A stretch of 64,000 nt of DNA from Apostichopus japonicus (GCF_037975245.1 NC_092571.1:21377917-21441916), one strand, 5' to 3'; numbered from the stretch's first letter, positions 40,360 to 54,625 are shown. The notes: a model not told the origin generated them from the sequence alone. Numbers and translations: made by a program.

Positions 40360-42405
40360 GGGGTTCGAACCACGGATGCAAAAGAGAGTCTCGATCATCA
40401 GCTCGCACAGTGCGCCAAGCCATCGCGCCACTGTATGGACTGAGATGTTAGGTGGATTAACTAATACTTACAGCTCCCCGTGTAGGCACTTGCTGTAAAA
40501 GACGTCATCACCCGGGGTTCGAACCACGGATGCAAAAGAGAGTCTCGATCATCAGCTCGCACAGTGCGCCAAGCCATCGCGCCACTGTATGGACTGAGAT
40601 GTTAGGTGGATTAACTAATACTTACAGCTCCCCGTGTAGGCACTTGCTGTAAAAGACGTCATCACCCGGGGTTCGAACCACGGATGCAAAAGAGAGTCTC
40701 GATCATCAGCTCGCACAGTGCGCCAAGCCATCGCGCCACTGTATGGACTGAGATATTAGGTGGATTAACTAATACTTACAGCTCCCCGTGTAGGCACTTG
40801 CTGTAAAAGATCGGCAAAAGACGTCATCACCCGGGGTTCGAACCACGGATGCAAAAGAGAGTCTCGATCATCAGCTCGCACAGTGCGCCAAGCCATCGCG
40901 CCACTGTATGGACTGAGATGTTAGGTGGATTAACTAATACTTACAGCTCCCCGTGTAGGCACTTGCTGTAAAAGACGTCATCACCCGGGGTTCGAACCAC
41001 GGATGCAAAAGAGAGTCTCGATCATCAGCTCGCACAGTGCGCCAAGCCATCGCGCCACTGTATGGACTGAGATGTTAGGTGGATTAACTAATACTTACAG
41101 CTCCCCGTGTAGGCACTTGCTGTAAAAGACGTCATCACCCGGGGTTCGAACCACGGATGCAAAAGAGAGTCTCGATCATCAGCTCGCACAGTGCGCCAAG
41201 CCATCGCGCCACTGTATGGACTGAGATGTTAGGTGGATTAACTAATACTTACAGCTCCCCGTGTAGGCACTTGCTGTAAAAGACGTCATCACCCGGGGTT
41301 CGAACCACGGATGCAAAAGAGAGTCTCGATCATCAGCTCGCACAGTGCGCCAAGCCATCGCGCCACTGTATGGACTGAGATGTTAGGTGGATTAACTAAT
41401 ACTTACAGCTCCCCGTGTAGGCACTTGCTGTAAAAGACGTCATCACCCGGGGTTCGAACCACGGATGCAAAAGAGAGTCTCGATCATCAGCTCGCACAGT
41501 GCGCCAAGCCATCGCGCCACTGTATGGACTGAGATATTAGGTGGATTAACTAATACTTACAGCTCCCCGTGTAGGCACTTGCTGTAAAAGATCGGCAAAA
41601 GACGTCATCACCCAGGGTTCGAACCACGGATGCAAAAGAGAGTCTCGATCATCAGCTCGCACAGTGCGCCAAGCCATCGCGCCACTGTATGGACTGAGAT
41701 GTTAGGTGGATTAACTAATACTTACAGCTCCCCGTGTAGGCACTTGCTGTAAAAGATCGGCAAAAGACGTCATCACCCGGGGTTCGAACCACGGATGCAA
41801 AAGAGAGTCTCGATCATCAGCTCGCACAGTGCGCCAAGCCATCGCGCCACTGTATGGACTGAGATGTTAGGTGGATTAACTAATACTTACAGCTCCCCGT
41901 GTAGGCACTTGCTGTAAAAGACGTCATCACCCGGGGTTCGAACCACGGATGCAAAAGAGAGTCTCGATCATCAGCTCGCACAGTGCGCCAAGCCATCGCG
42001 CCACTGTATGGACTGAGATGTTAGGTGGATTAACTAATACTTACAGCTCCCCGTGTAGGCACTTGCTGTAAAAGACGTCATCACCCGGGGTTCGAACCAC
42101 GGATGCAAAAGAGAGTCTCGATCATCAGCTCGCACAGTGCGCCAAGCCATCGCGCCACTGTATGGACTGAGATGTTAGGTGGATTAACTAATACTTACAG
42201 CTCCCCGTGTAGGCACTTGCTGTAAAAGATCGGCAAAAGACGTCATCACCCGGGGTTCGAACCACGGATGCAAAAGAGAGTCTCGATCATCAGCTCGCAC
42301 AGTGCGCCAAGCCATCGCGCCACTGTATGGACTGAGATGTTAGGTGGATTAACTAATACTTACAGCTCCCTGTGTAGGCACTTGCTGTAAAAGACGTCAT
42401 CACCC
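40360..42405. repeat. Thirteen-monomer unit, 2046 bp, second of a tandem pair
   Basis: It has the same order as the preceding unit, with the CCCAGGG mark at 41,614 and T120 at 42,371. The join at 40,360 puts a plain S after a T120 copy. Elsewhere T120 is almost always followed by A-L, so this position is probably the crossover point. Confidence 0.9.
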
Positions 42406-45400
42406 GGGGTTCGAACCACGGATGCAAAAGAGAGTCTCGATCATCAGCTCGCACAGTGCGCCAAGCCATCGCGCCACTGTATGGACTGAGATATTAGGTG
42501 GATTAACTAATACTTACAGCTCCCCGTGTAGGCACTTGCTGTAAAAGATCGGCAAAAGACGTCATCACCCGGGGTTCGAACCACGGATGCAAAAGAGAGT
42601 CTCGATCATCAGCTCGCACAGTGCGCCAAGCCATCGCGCCACTGTATGGACTGAGATGTTAGGTGGATTAACTAATACTTACAGCTCCCCGTGTAGGCAC
42701 TTGCTGTAAAAGACGTCATCACCCGGGGTTCGAACCACGGATGCAAAAGAGAGTCTCGATCATCAGCTCGCACAGTGCGCCAAGCCATCGCGCCACTGTA
42801 TGGACTGAGATGTTAGGTGGATTAACTAATACTTACAGCTCCCCGTGTAGGCACTTGCTGTAAAAGACGTCATCACCCTGGGTTCGAACCACGGATGCAA
42901 AAGAGAGTCTCGATCATCAGCTCGCACAGTGCGCCAAGCCATCGCGCCACTGTATGGACTGAGATATTAGGTGGATTAACTAATACTTACAGCTCCCCGT
43001 GTAGGCACTTGCTGTAAAAGATCGGCAAAAGACGTCATCACCCGGGGTTCGAACCACGGATGCAAAAGAGAGTCTCGATCATCAGCTCGCACAGTGCGCC
43101 AAGCCATCGCGCCACTGTATGGACTGAGATGTTAGGTGGATTAACTAATACTTACAGCTCCCGTGTAGGCACTTGCTGTAAAAGACGTCATCACCCGGGG
43201 TTCGAACCACGGATGCAAAAGAGAGTCTCGATCATCAGCTCGCACAGTGCGCCAAGCCATCGCGCCACTGTATGGACTGAGATGTTAGGTGGATTAACTA
43301 ATACTTACAGCTCCCCGTGTAGGCACTTGCTGTAAAAGACGTCATCACCCGGGGTTCGAACCACGGATGCAAAAGAGAGTCTCGATCATCAGCTCGCACA
43401 GTGCGCCAAGCCATCGCGCCACTGTATGGACTGAGATGTTAGGTGGATTAACTAATACTTACAGCTCCCCGTGTAGGCACTTGCTGTAAAAGACGTCATC
43501 ACCCGGGGTTCGAACCACGGATGCAAAAGAGAGTCTCGATCATCAGCTCGCACAGTGCGCCAAGCCATCGCGCCACTGTATGGACTGAGATGTTAGGTGG
43601 ATTAACTAATACTTACAGCTCCCCGTGTAGGCACTTGCTGTAAAAGACGTCATCACCCGGGGTTCGAACCACGGATGCAAAAGAGAGTCTCGATCATCAG
43701 CTCGCACAGTGCGCCAAGCCATCGCGCCACTGTATGGACTGAGATATTAGGTGGATTAACTAATACTTACAGCTCCCCGTGTAGGCACTTGCTGTAAAAG
43801 ATCGGCAAAAGACGTCATCACCCGGGGTTCGAACCACGGATGCAAAAGAGAGTCTCGATCATCAGCTCGCACAGTGCGCCAAGCCATCGCGCCACTGTAT
43901 GGACTGAGATGTTAGGTGGATTAACTAATACTTACAGCTCCCCGTGTAGGCACTTGCTGTAAAAGACGTCATCACCCGGGGTTCGAACCACGGATGCAAA
44001 AGAGAGTCTCGATCATCAGCTCGCACAGTGCGCCAAGCCATCGCGCCACTGTATGGACTGAGATGTTAGGTGGATTAACTAATACTTACAGCTCCCCGTG
44101 TAGGCACTTGCTGTAAAAGACGTCATCACCCGGGGTTCGAACCACGGATGCAAAAGAGAGTCTCGATCATCAGCTCGCACAGTGCGCCAAGCCATCGCGC
44201 CACTGTATGGACTGAGATGTTAGGTGGATTAACTAATACTTACAGCTCCCCGTGTAGGCACTTGCTGTAAAAGACGTCATCACCCGGGGTTCGAACCACG
44301 GATGCAAAAGAGAGTCTCGATCATCAGCTCGCACAGTGCGCCAAGCCATCGCGCCACTGTATGGACTGAGATGTTAGGTGGATTAACTAATACTTACAGC
44401 TCCCCGTGTAGGCACTTGCTGTAAAAGATCGGCAAAAGACGTCATCACCCGGGGTTCGAACCACGGATGCAAAAGAGAGTCTCGATCATCAGCTCGCACA
44501 GTGCGCCAAGCCATCGCGCCACTGTATGGACTGAGATGTTAGGTGGATTAACTAATACTTACAGCTCCCCGTGTAGGCACTTGCTGTAAAAGATCGGCAA
44601 AAGACGTCATCACCCGGGGTTCGAACCACGGATGCAAAAGAGAGTCTCGATCATCAGCTCGCACAGTGCGCCAAGCCATCGCGCCACTGTATGGACTGAG
44701 ATGTTAGGTGGATTAACTAATACTTACAGCTCCCCGTGTAGGCACTTGCTGTAAAAGACGTCATCACCCGGGGTTCGAACCACGGATGCAAAAGAGAGTC
44801 TCGATCATCAGCTCGCACAGTGCGCCAAGCCATCGCGCCACTGTATGGACTGAGATATTAGGTGGATTAACTAATACTTACAGCTCCCCGTGTAGGCACT
44901 TGCTGTAAAAGATCGGCAAAAGACGTCATCACCCGGGGTTCGAACCACGGATGCAAAAGAGAGTCTCGATCATCAGCTCGCACAGTGCGCCAAGCCATCG
45001 CGCCACTGTATGGACTGAGATGTTAGGTGGATTAACTAATACTTACAGCTCCCCGTGTAGGCACTTGCTGTAAAAGATCGGCAAAAGACGTCATCACCCG
45101 GGGTTCGAACCACGGATGCAAAAGAGAGTCTCGATCATCAGCTCGCACAGTGCGCCAAGCCATCGCGCCACTGTATGGACTGAGATGTTAGGTGGATTAA
45201 CTAATACTTACAGCTCCCCGTGTAGGCACTTGCTGTAAAAGACGTCTTCACCCGGGGTTCGAACCACGGATGCAAAAGAGAGTCTCGATCATCAGCTCGC
45301 ACAGTGCGCCAAGCCATCGCGCCACTGTATGGACTGAGATATTAGGTGGATTAACTAATACTTACAGCTCCCCGTGTAGGCACTTGCTGTAAAAGATCGG

Positions 45401-48400
45401 CAAAAGACGTCATCACCCGGGGTTCGAACCACGGATGCAAAAGAGAGTCTCGATCATCAGCTCGCACAGTGCGCCAAGCCATCGCGCCACTGTATGGACT
45501 GAGATGTTAGGTGGATTAACTAATACTTACAGCTCCCCGTGTAGGCACTTGCTGTAAAAGATCGGCAAAAGACGTCATCACCCGGGGTTCGAACCACGGA
45601 TGCAAAAGAGAGTCTCGATCATCAGCTCGCACAGTGCGCCAAGCCATCGCGCCACTGTATGGACTGAGATGTTAGGTGGATTAACTAATACTTACAGCTC
45701 CCCGTGTAGGCACTTGCTGTAAAAGACGTCATCACCCGGGGTTCGAACCACGGATGCAAAAGAGAGTCTCGATCATCAGCTCGCACAGTGCGCCAAGCCA
45801 TCGCGCCACTGTATGGACTGAGATGTTAGGTGGATTAACTAATACTTACAGCTCCCCGTGTAGGCACTTGCTGTAAAAGACGTCATCACCCGGGGTTCGA
45901 ACCACGGATGCAAAAGAGAGTCTCGATCATCAGCTCGCACAGTGCGCCAAGCCATCGCGCCACTGTATGGATTGAGATATTAGGTGGATTAACTAATACT
46001 TACAGCTCCCCGTGTAGGCACTTGCTGTAAAAGATCGGCAAAAGACGTCATCACCCGGGGTTCGAACCACGGATGCAAAAGAGAGTCTCGATCATCAGCT
46101 CGCACAGTGCGCCAAGCCATCGCGCCACTGTATGGACTGAGATATTAGGTGGATTAACTAATACTTACAGCTCCCCGTGTAGGCACTTGCTGTAAAAGAT
46201 CGGCAAAAGACGTCATCACCCGGGGTTCGAACCACGGATGCAAAAGAGAGTCTCGATCATCAGCTCGCACAGTGCGCCAAGCCATCGCGCCACTGTATGG
46301 ACTGAGATGTTAGGTGGATTAACTAATACTTACAGCTCCCCGTGTAGGCACTTGCTGTAAAAGACGTCATCACCCGGGGTTCGAACCACGGATGCAAAAG
46401 AGAGTCTCGATCATCAGCTCGCACAGTGCGCCAAGCCATCGCGCCACTGTATGGACTGAGATGTTAGGTGGATTAACTAATACTTACAGCTCCCCGTGTA
46501 GGCACTTGCTGTAAAAGACGTCATCACCCGGGGTTCGAACCACGGATGCAAAAGAGAGTCTCGATCATCAGCTCGCACAGTGCGCCAAGCCATCGCGCCA
46601 CTGTATGGACTGAGATGTTAGGTGGATTAACTAATACTTACAGCTCCCCGTGTAGGCACTTGCTGTAAAAGACGTCATCACCCGGGGTTCGAACCACGGA
46701 TGCAAAAGAGAGTCTCGATCATCAGCTCGCACAGTGCGCCAAGCCATCGCGCCACTATATGGACTGAGATATTAGGTGGATTAACTAATACTTACAGCTC
46801 CCCGTGTAGGCACTTGCTGTAAAAGATCGGCAAAAGACGTCATCACCCGGGGTTCGAACCATGAATGCAAAAGAGAGTCTCGATCATCAGCTCGCACAGT
46901 GCGCCAAGCCATCGCGCCACTGTATGGACTGAGATATTAGGTGGATTAACTAATACTTACAGCTCCCCGTGTAGGCACTTGCTGTAAAAGATCGGCAAAA
47001 GACGTCATCACCCGGGGTTCGAACCACGGATGCAAAAGAGAGTCTCGATCATCAGCTCGCACAGTGCGCCAAGCCATCGCGCCACTGTATGGACTGAGAT
47101 ATTAGGTGGATTAACTAATACTTACAGCTCCCCGTGTAGGCACTTGCTGTAAAAGATCGGCAAAAGACGTCATCACCCGGGGTTCGAACCACGGATGCAA
47201 AAGAGAGTCTCGATCATCAGCTCGCACAGTGCGCCAAGCCATCGCGCCACTGTATGGACTGAGATGTTAGGTGGATTAACTAATACTTACAGCTCCCCGT
47301 GTAGGCACTTGCTGTAAAAGACGTTATCACCCGGGGTTCGAACCACGGATGCAAAAGAGAGTCTCGATCATCAGCTCGCACAGTGCGCCAAGCCATCGCG
47401 CCACTGTATGGACTGAGATGTTAGGTGGATTAACTAATACTTACAGCTCCCCGTGTAGGCACTTGCTGTAAAAGACGTCATCACCCGGGGTTCGAACCAC
47501 GGATGCAAAAGAGAGTCTCGATCATCAGCTCGCACAGTGCGCCAAGCCATCGCGCCACTGTATGGACTGAGATGTTAAGTGGATTAACTAATACTTACAG
47601 CTCCCCGTGTAGGCACTTCCTGTAAAAGACGTCATCACCCGGGGTTCGAACCACGGATGCAAAAGAGAGTCTCGATCATCAGCTCGCACAGTGCGCCAAG
47701 CCATCGCGCCACTGTATGGACTGAGATATTAGGTGGATTAACTAATACTTACAGCTCCCCGTGTAGGCACTTGCTGTAAAAGACGTCATCACCCGGGGTT
47801 CGAACCACGGATGCAAAAGAGAGTCTCGATCATCAGCTCGCACAGTGCGCCAAGCCATCGCGCCACTGTATGGACTGAGATGTTAGGTGGATTAACTAAT
47901 ACTTACAGCTCCCCGTGTAGGCACTTGCTGTAAAAGACGTCTTCACCCGGGGTTCGAACCACGGATGCAAAAGAGAGTCTCGATCATCAGCTCGCACAGT
48001 GCGCCAAGCCATCGCGCCACTGTATGGACTGAGATATTAGGTGGATTAACTAATACTTACAGCTCCCCGTGTAGGCACTTGCTGTAAAAGATCGGCAAAA
48101 GACGTCATCACCCGGGGTTCGAACCACGGATGCAAAAGAGAGTCTCGATCATCAGCTCGCACAGTGCGCCAAGCCATCGCGCCACTGTATGGACTGAGAT
48201 ATTAGGTGGATTAACTAATACTTACAGCTCCCCGTGTAGGCACTTGCTGTAAAAGATCGGCAAAAGACGTCATCACCCGGGGTTCGAACCACGGATGCAA
48301 AAGAGAGTCTCGATCATCAGCTCGCACAGTGCGCCAAGCCATCGCGCCACTGTATGGACTGAGATGTTAGGTGGATTAACTAATACTTACAGCTCCCCGT

Positions 48401-50005
48401 GTAGGCACTTGCTGTAAAAGACGTCATCACCCGGGGTTCGAACCACGGATGCAAAAGAGAGTCTCGATCATCAGCTCGCACAGTGCGCCAAGCCATCGCG
48501 CCACTGTATGGACTGAGATGTTAGGTGGATTAACTAATACTTACAGCTCCCCGTGTAGGCACTTGCTGTAAAAGACGTCATCACCCGGGGTTCGAACCAC
48601 GGATGCAAAAGAGAGTCTCGATCATCAGCTCGCACAGTGCGCCAAGCCATCGCGCCACTGTATGGACTGAGATATTAGGTGGATTAACTAATACTTACAG
48701 CTCCCCGTGTAGGCACTTGCTGTAAAAGACGTCATCACCCGGGGTTCGAACCACGGATGCAAAAGAGAGTCTCGATCATCAGCTCGCACAGTGCGCCAAG
48801 CCATCGCGCCACTGTATGGACTGAGATGTTAGGTGGATTAACTAATACTTACAGCTCCCCGTGTAGGCACTTGCTGTAAAAGATCGGCAAAAGACGTCAT
48901 CACCCGGGGTTCGAACCACGGATGCAAAAGAGAGTCTCGATCATCAGCTCGCACAGTGCGCCAAGCCATCGCGCCACTGTATGGACTGAGATGTTAGGTG
49001 GATTAACTAATACTTACAGCTCCCCGTGTAGGCACTTGCTGTAAAAGACGTCATCACCCGGGGTTCGAACCACGGATGCAAAAGAGAGTCTCGATCATCA
49101 GCTCGCACAGTGCGCCAAGCCATCGCGCCACTGTATGGACTGAGATGTTAGGTGGATTAAATAATACTTACAGCTCCCCGTGTAGGCACTTGCTGTAAAA
49201 GACGTCATCACCCGGGGTTCGAACCACGGATGCAAAAGAGAGTCTCGATCATCAGCTCGCACAGTGCGCCAAGCCATCGCGCCACTGTATGGACTGAGAT
49301 GTTAGGTGGATTAACTAATACTTACAGCTCCCCGTGTAGGCACTTGCTGTAAAAGACGTCATCACCCGGGGTTCGAACCACGGATGCAAAAGAGAGTCTC
49401 GATCATCAGCTCGCACAGTGCGCCAAGCCATCGCGCCACTGTATGGACTGAGATGTTAGGTGGATTAACTAATACTTACAGCTCCCCGTGTAGGCACTTG
49501 CTGTAAAAGACGTCATCACCCGGGGTTCGAACCACGGATGCAAAAGAGAGTCTCGATCATCAGCTCGCACAGTGCGTCAAGCCATCGCGCCACTGTATGG
49601 ACTGAGATATTAGGTGGATTAACTAATACTTACAGCTCCCCGTGTAGGCACTTGCTGTAAAAGATCGGCAAAAGACGTCATCACCCGGGGTTCGAACCAC
49701 GGATGCAAAAGAGAGTCTCGATCATCAGCTCGCACAGTGCGCCAAGCCATCGCGCCACTGTATGGACTGAGATATTAGGTGGATTAACTAATACTTACAG
49801 CTCCCCGTGTAGGCACTTGCTGTAAAAGATCGGCAAAAGACGTCATCACCCGGGGTTCGAACCACGGATGCAAAAGAGAGTCTCGATCATCAGCTCGCAC
49901 AGTGCGCCAAGCCATCGCGCCACTGTATGGACTGAGATGTTAGGTGGATTAACTAATACTTACAGCTCCCCGTGTAGGCACTTGCTGTAAAAGACGTCAT
50001 CACCC
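42406..50005. repeat. Transitional sector with private mutations and no T120
   Basis: S and L copies alternate without a clear fixed unit. Scattered single changes are commoner than to the left, for example near 42,877 (CCCTGGG), 45,971 (GGATTGAG), 46,756 (CTATATGG), 46,862-46,864 (CATGAATGC), 47,325 (GACGTTATC), 47,577 (TTAAGTGG), 47,620 (CTTCCTG), 49,161 (TAAATAAT) and 49,577 (GCGTCAAG). GTCTTCACC occurs at 45,247 and 47,942, 2695 bp apart, consistent with a further duplication. The zone separates the T120 domain from the A19/T57/C86 domain. Confidence 0.8.
43044..43196. repeat. 153-bp short monomer with one C deleted
   Basis: One C is missing from the CCCC run (monomer positions 117-120, near 43,159). 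Because 153 is a multiple of three, the 40-codon frame bypasses its stop and continues into the next monomer. That alone creates a 91-codon open frame at 43,060-43,335. Confidence 0.93.
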
Positions 50006-50632
50006 GGGGTTCGAACCACGGATGCAAAAGAGAGTCTCGATCATCAGCTCGCACAGTGCGCCAAGCCATCGCGCCACTGTATGGACTGAGATGTTAGGTG
50101 GATTAACTAATACTTACAGCTCCCCGTGTAGGCACTTGCTGTAAAAGACGTCATCACCGGGGGTTCGAACCACGGATGCAAAAGAGAGTCTCGATCATCA
50201 GCTCGCACAGTGCGCCAAGCCATCGCGCCACTGTATGGACTGAGATGTTAGGTGGATTAACTAATACTTACAGCTCCCCGTGTAGGCACTTGCTGTAAAA
50301 GACGTCATCACCCGGGGTTCGAACCACGGATACAAAAGAGAGTCTCGATCATCGGCTCGCACAGTGCGCCAAGCCATCGCGCCACTGTATGGACTGAGAT
50401 ATTAGGTGGATTAACTAATACTTACAGCTCCCCGTGTAGGCTCTTGCTGTAAAAGATCGGCAAAAGACGTCATCACCCGGGGTTCGAACCACGGATGCAA
50501 AAGAGAGTCTCGATCATCAGCTCGCACAGTGCGCCAAGCCATCGCGCCACTGTATGGACTGAGATGTTAGGTGGATTAACTAATACTTACAGCTCCCCGT
50601 GTAGGCACTTGCTGTAAAAGACGTCATCACCC
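50006..50632. repeat. Four-monomer unit, 627 bp, first of a tandem pair
   Basis: The order is S ending in G154 (50,159), S, A-L, S. The A-L copy carries A19 (50,332), G41 (ATCGGCTC) and T129 (GGCTCTTG). This is the leftmost A19 copy in the window. Confidence 0.92.
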
Positions 50633-51259
50633 GGGGTTCGAACCACGGATGCAAAAGAGAGTCTCGATCATCAGCTCGCACAGTGCGCCAAGCCATCGCG
50701 CCACTGTATGGACTGAGATGTTAGGTGGATTAACTAATACTTACAGCTCCCCGTGTAGGCACTTGCTGTAAAAGACGTCATCACCGGGGGTTCGAACCAC
50801 GGATGCAAAAGAGAGTCTCGATCATCAGCTCGCACAGTGCGCCAAGCCATCGCGCCACTGTATGGACTGAGATGTTAGGTGGATTAACTAATACTTACAG
50901 CTCCCCGTGTAGGCACTTGCTGTAAAAGACGTCATCACCCGGGGTTCGAACCACGGATACAAAAGAGAGTCTCGATCATCGGCTCGCACAGTGCGCCAAG
51001 CCATCGCGCCACTGTATGGACTGAGATATTAGGTGGATTAACTAATACTTACAGCTCCCCGTGTAGGCTCTTGCTGTAAAAGATCGGCAAAAGACGTCAT
51101 CACCCGGGGTTCGAACCACGGATGCAAAAGAGAGTCTCGATCATCAGCTCGCACAGTGCGCCAAGCCATCGCGCCACTGTATGGACTGAGATGTTAGGTG
51201 GATTAACTAATACTTACAGCTCCCCGTGTAGGCACTTGCTGTAAAAGACGTCATCACCC
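50633..51259. repeat. Four-monomer unit, 627 bp, second of a tandem pair
   Basis: All four marks of the preceding unit recur 627 bp later (G154 at 50,786, A19 at 50,959, plus G41 and T129). I saw no difference between the units. Confidence 0.92.
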
Positions 51260-52535
51260 GGGGTTCGAACCACGGATACAAAAGATAGTCTCGATCATCA
51301 GCTCGCACAGTGCGCTAAGCCATCGCGCCACTGTATGGACTGAGATATTAGGTGGATTAACTAATACTTACAGCTCCCCGTGTAGGCACTTGCTGTAAAA
51401 GATCGGCAAAAGACGTCATCACCCGGGGTTCGAACCACGGATGCAAAAGAGAGTCTCGATCATCAGCTCGCACAGTGCGCCAAGCCATCGCGCCACTGTA
51501 TGGACTGAGATATTAGGTGGATTAACTAATACTTACAGCTCCCCGTGTAGGCACTTGCTGTAAAAGATCGGCAAAAGACGTCATCACCCGGGGTTCGAAC
51601 CACGGATGCAAAAGAGAGTCTCGATCATCAGCTCGCACAGTGCGCCAAGCCATCGCGCCACTGTATGGACTGAGATATTAGGTGGATTAACTAATACTTA
51701 CAGCTCCCCGTGTAGGCACTTGCTGTAAAAGATCGGCAAAAGACGTCATCACCCGGGGTTCGAACCACGGATGCAAAAGAGAGTCTCGATCATCAGCTCG
51801 CACAGTGCGCCAAGCCATCGCGCCACTGTATGGACTGAGATGTTAGGTGGATTAACTAATACTTACAGCTCCCCGTGTAGGCACTTGCTGTAAAAGACGT
51901 CATCACCCGGGGTTCGAACCACGGATGCAAAAGAGAGTCTCGATCATCAGCTCGCACAGTGCGCCAAGCCATCGCGCCACTGTATGGACTGAGCTATTAG
52001 GTGGATTAACTAATACTTACAGCTCCCCGTGTAGGCACTTGCTGTAAAAGACGTCATCACCCGGGGTTCGAACCACGGATGCAAAAGAGAGTCTCGATCA
52101 TCAGCTCGCACAGTGCGCCAAGCCATCGCGCCACTGTATGGACTGAGATATTAGGTGGATTAACTAATACTTACAGCTCCCCGTGTAGGCACTTGCTGTA
52201 AAAGTCGTCATCACCCGGGGTTCGAACCACGGATGCAAAAGAGAGTCTCGATCATCAGCTCGCACAGTGCGCCAAGCCATCGCGCCACTGTATGGACTGA
52301 GATATTAGGTGGTTTAACTAATACTTACAGCTCCCCGTGTAGGCACTTGCTGTAAAAGATCGGCAAAAGACGTCATCACCCGGGGTTCGAACCACGGATG
52401 CAAAAGAGAGTCTCGATCATCAGCTCGCACAGTGCGCCAAGCCATCGCGCCACTGTATGGACTGAGATGTTAGGTGGATTAACTAATACTTACAGCTCCC
52501 CGTGTAGGCACTTGCTGTAAAAGACGTCATCACCC
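51260..52535. repeat. Eight-monomer higher-order unit, 1276 bp
   Basis: The order is A19/T57 A-L, A-L, A-L, S, C86 short, A88 short, A-L, S. The opening series, an A19/T57 long copy followed by two plain A-L and an S, also opens each larger unit downstream. Private changes include GATAGTC near 51,286, AAGTCGTC at 52,205 and GGTTTAAC near 52,314. Confidence 0.88.
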
Positions 52536-53976
52536 GGGGTTCGAACCACGGATACAAAAGAGAGTCTCGATCATCAGCTCGCACAGTGCGCTAAGCCATC
52601 GCGCCACTGTATGGACTGAGATATTAGGTGGATTAACTAATACTTACAGCTCCCCGTGTAGGCACTTGCTGTAAAAGATCGGCAAAAGACGTCATCACCC
52701 GGGGTTCGAACCACGGATGCAAAAGAGAGTCTCGATCATCAGCTCGCACAGTGCGCCAAGCCATCGCGCCACTGTATGGACTGAGATATTAGGTGGATTA
52801 ACTAATACTTACAGCTCCCCGTGTAGGCACTTGCTGTAAAAGATCGGCAAAAGACGTCATCACCCGGGGTTCGAACCACGGATGCAAAAGAGAGTCTCGA
52901 TCATCAGCTCGCACAGTGCGCCAAGCCATCGCGCCACTGTATGGACTGAGATATTAGGTGGATTAACTAATACTTACAGCTCCCCGTGTAGGCACTTGCT
53001 GTAAAAGATCGGCAAAAGACGTCATCACCCGGGGTTCGAACCACGGATGCAAAAGAGAGTCTCGATCATCAGCTCGCACAGTGCGCCAAGCCATCGCGCC
53101 ACTGTATGGACTGAGATGTTAGGTGGATTAACTAATACTTACAGCTCCCCGTGTAGGCACTTGCTGTAAAAGACGTCATCACCCGGGGTTCGAACCACGG
53201 ATGCAAAAGAGAGTCTCGATCATCAGCTCGCACAGTGCGCCAAGCCATCGCGCCACTGTATGGACTGAGATGTTAGGTGGATTAACTAATACTTACAGCT
53301 CCCCGTGTAGGCACTTGCTGTAAAAGACGTCATCACCCGGGGTTCGAACCACGGATGCAAAAGAGAGTCTCGATCATCAGCTCGCACAGTGCGCCAAGCC
53401 ATCGCGCCACTGTATGGACTGAGCTATTAGGTGGATTAACTAATACTTACAGCTCCCCGTGTAGGCACTTGCTGTAAAAGATCGGCAAAAGACGTCATCA
53501 CCCGGGGTTCGAACCACGGATGCAAAAGAGAGTCTCGATCATCAGCTCGCACAGTGCGCCAAGCCATCGCGCCACTGTATGGACTGAGATATTAGGTGGA
53601 TTAACTAATACTTACAGCTCCCCGTGTAGGCACTTGCTGTAAAAGACGTCATCACCCGGGGTTCGAACCACGGATGCAAAAGAGAGTCTCGATCATCAGC
53701 TCGCACAGTGCGCAAAGCCATCGCGCCACTGTATGGACTGAGATATTAGGTGGATTAACTAATACTTACAGCTCCCCGTGTAGGCACTTGCTGTAAAAGA
53801 TCGGCAAAAGACGTCATCACCCGGGGTTCGAACCACGGATGCAAAAGAGAGTCTCGATCATCAGCTCGCACAGTGCGCCAAGCCATCGCGCCACTGTATG
53901 GACTGAGATGTTAGGTGGATTAACTAATACTTACAGCTCCCCGTGTAGGCACTTGCTGTAAAAGACGTCATCACCC
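52536..53976. repeat. Nine-monomer higher-order unit, 1441 bp
   Basis: The order is A19/T57 A-L, A-L, A-L, S, S, C86 L, A88 short, A-L with A57 (GCGCAAAG, 53,714), S. It differs from the preceding eight-monomer unit by one extra S and by the C86 copy being long rather than short. Confidence 0.88.
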
Positions 53977-54625
53977 GGGGTTCGAACCACGGATACAAAA
54001 GAGAGTCTCGATCATCAGCTCGCACAGTGCGCTAAGCCATCGCGCCACTGTATGGACTGAGATATTAGGTGGATTAACTAATACTTACAGCTCCCCGTGT
54101 AGGCACTTGCTGTAAAAGATCGGCAAAAGACGTCATCACCCGGGGTTCGAACCACGGATGCAAAAGAGAGTCTCGATCATCAGCTCGCACAGTGCGCCAA
54201 GCCATCGCGCCACTGTATGGACTGAGATATTAGGTGGATTAACTAATACTTACAGCTCCCCGTGTAGGCACTTGCTGTAAAAGATCGGCAAAAGACGTCA
54301 TCACCCGGGGTTCGAACCACGGATGCAAAAGAGAGTCTCGATCATCAGCTCGCACAGTGCGCCAAGCCATCGCGCCACTGTATGGACTGAGATATTAGGT
54401 GGATTAACTAATACTTACAGCTCCCCGTGTAGGCACTTGCTGTAAAAGATCGGCAAAAGACGTCATCACCCGGGGTTCGAACCACGGATGCAAAAGAGAG
54501 TCTCGATCATCAGCTCGCACAGTGCGCCAAGCCATCGCGCCACTGTATGGACTGAGATGTTAGGTGGATTAACTAATACTTACAGCTCCCCGTGTAGGCA
54601 CTTGCTGTAAAAGACGTCATCACCC

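Noticed and set aside
43060-43335. 91-codon open frame
   Set aside because: It is two copies of the 40-codon monomer frame joined by a 1-bp deletion in the CCCC run near 43,159. There is no domain, and the identical frame is stopped in neighbouring monomers.
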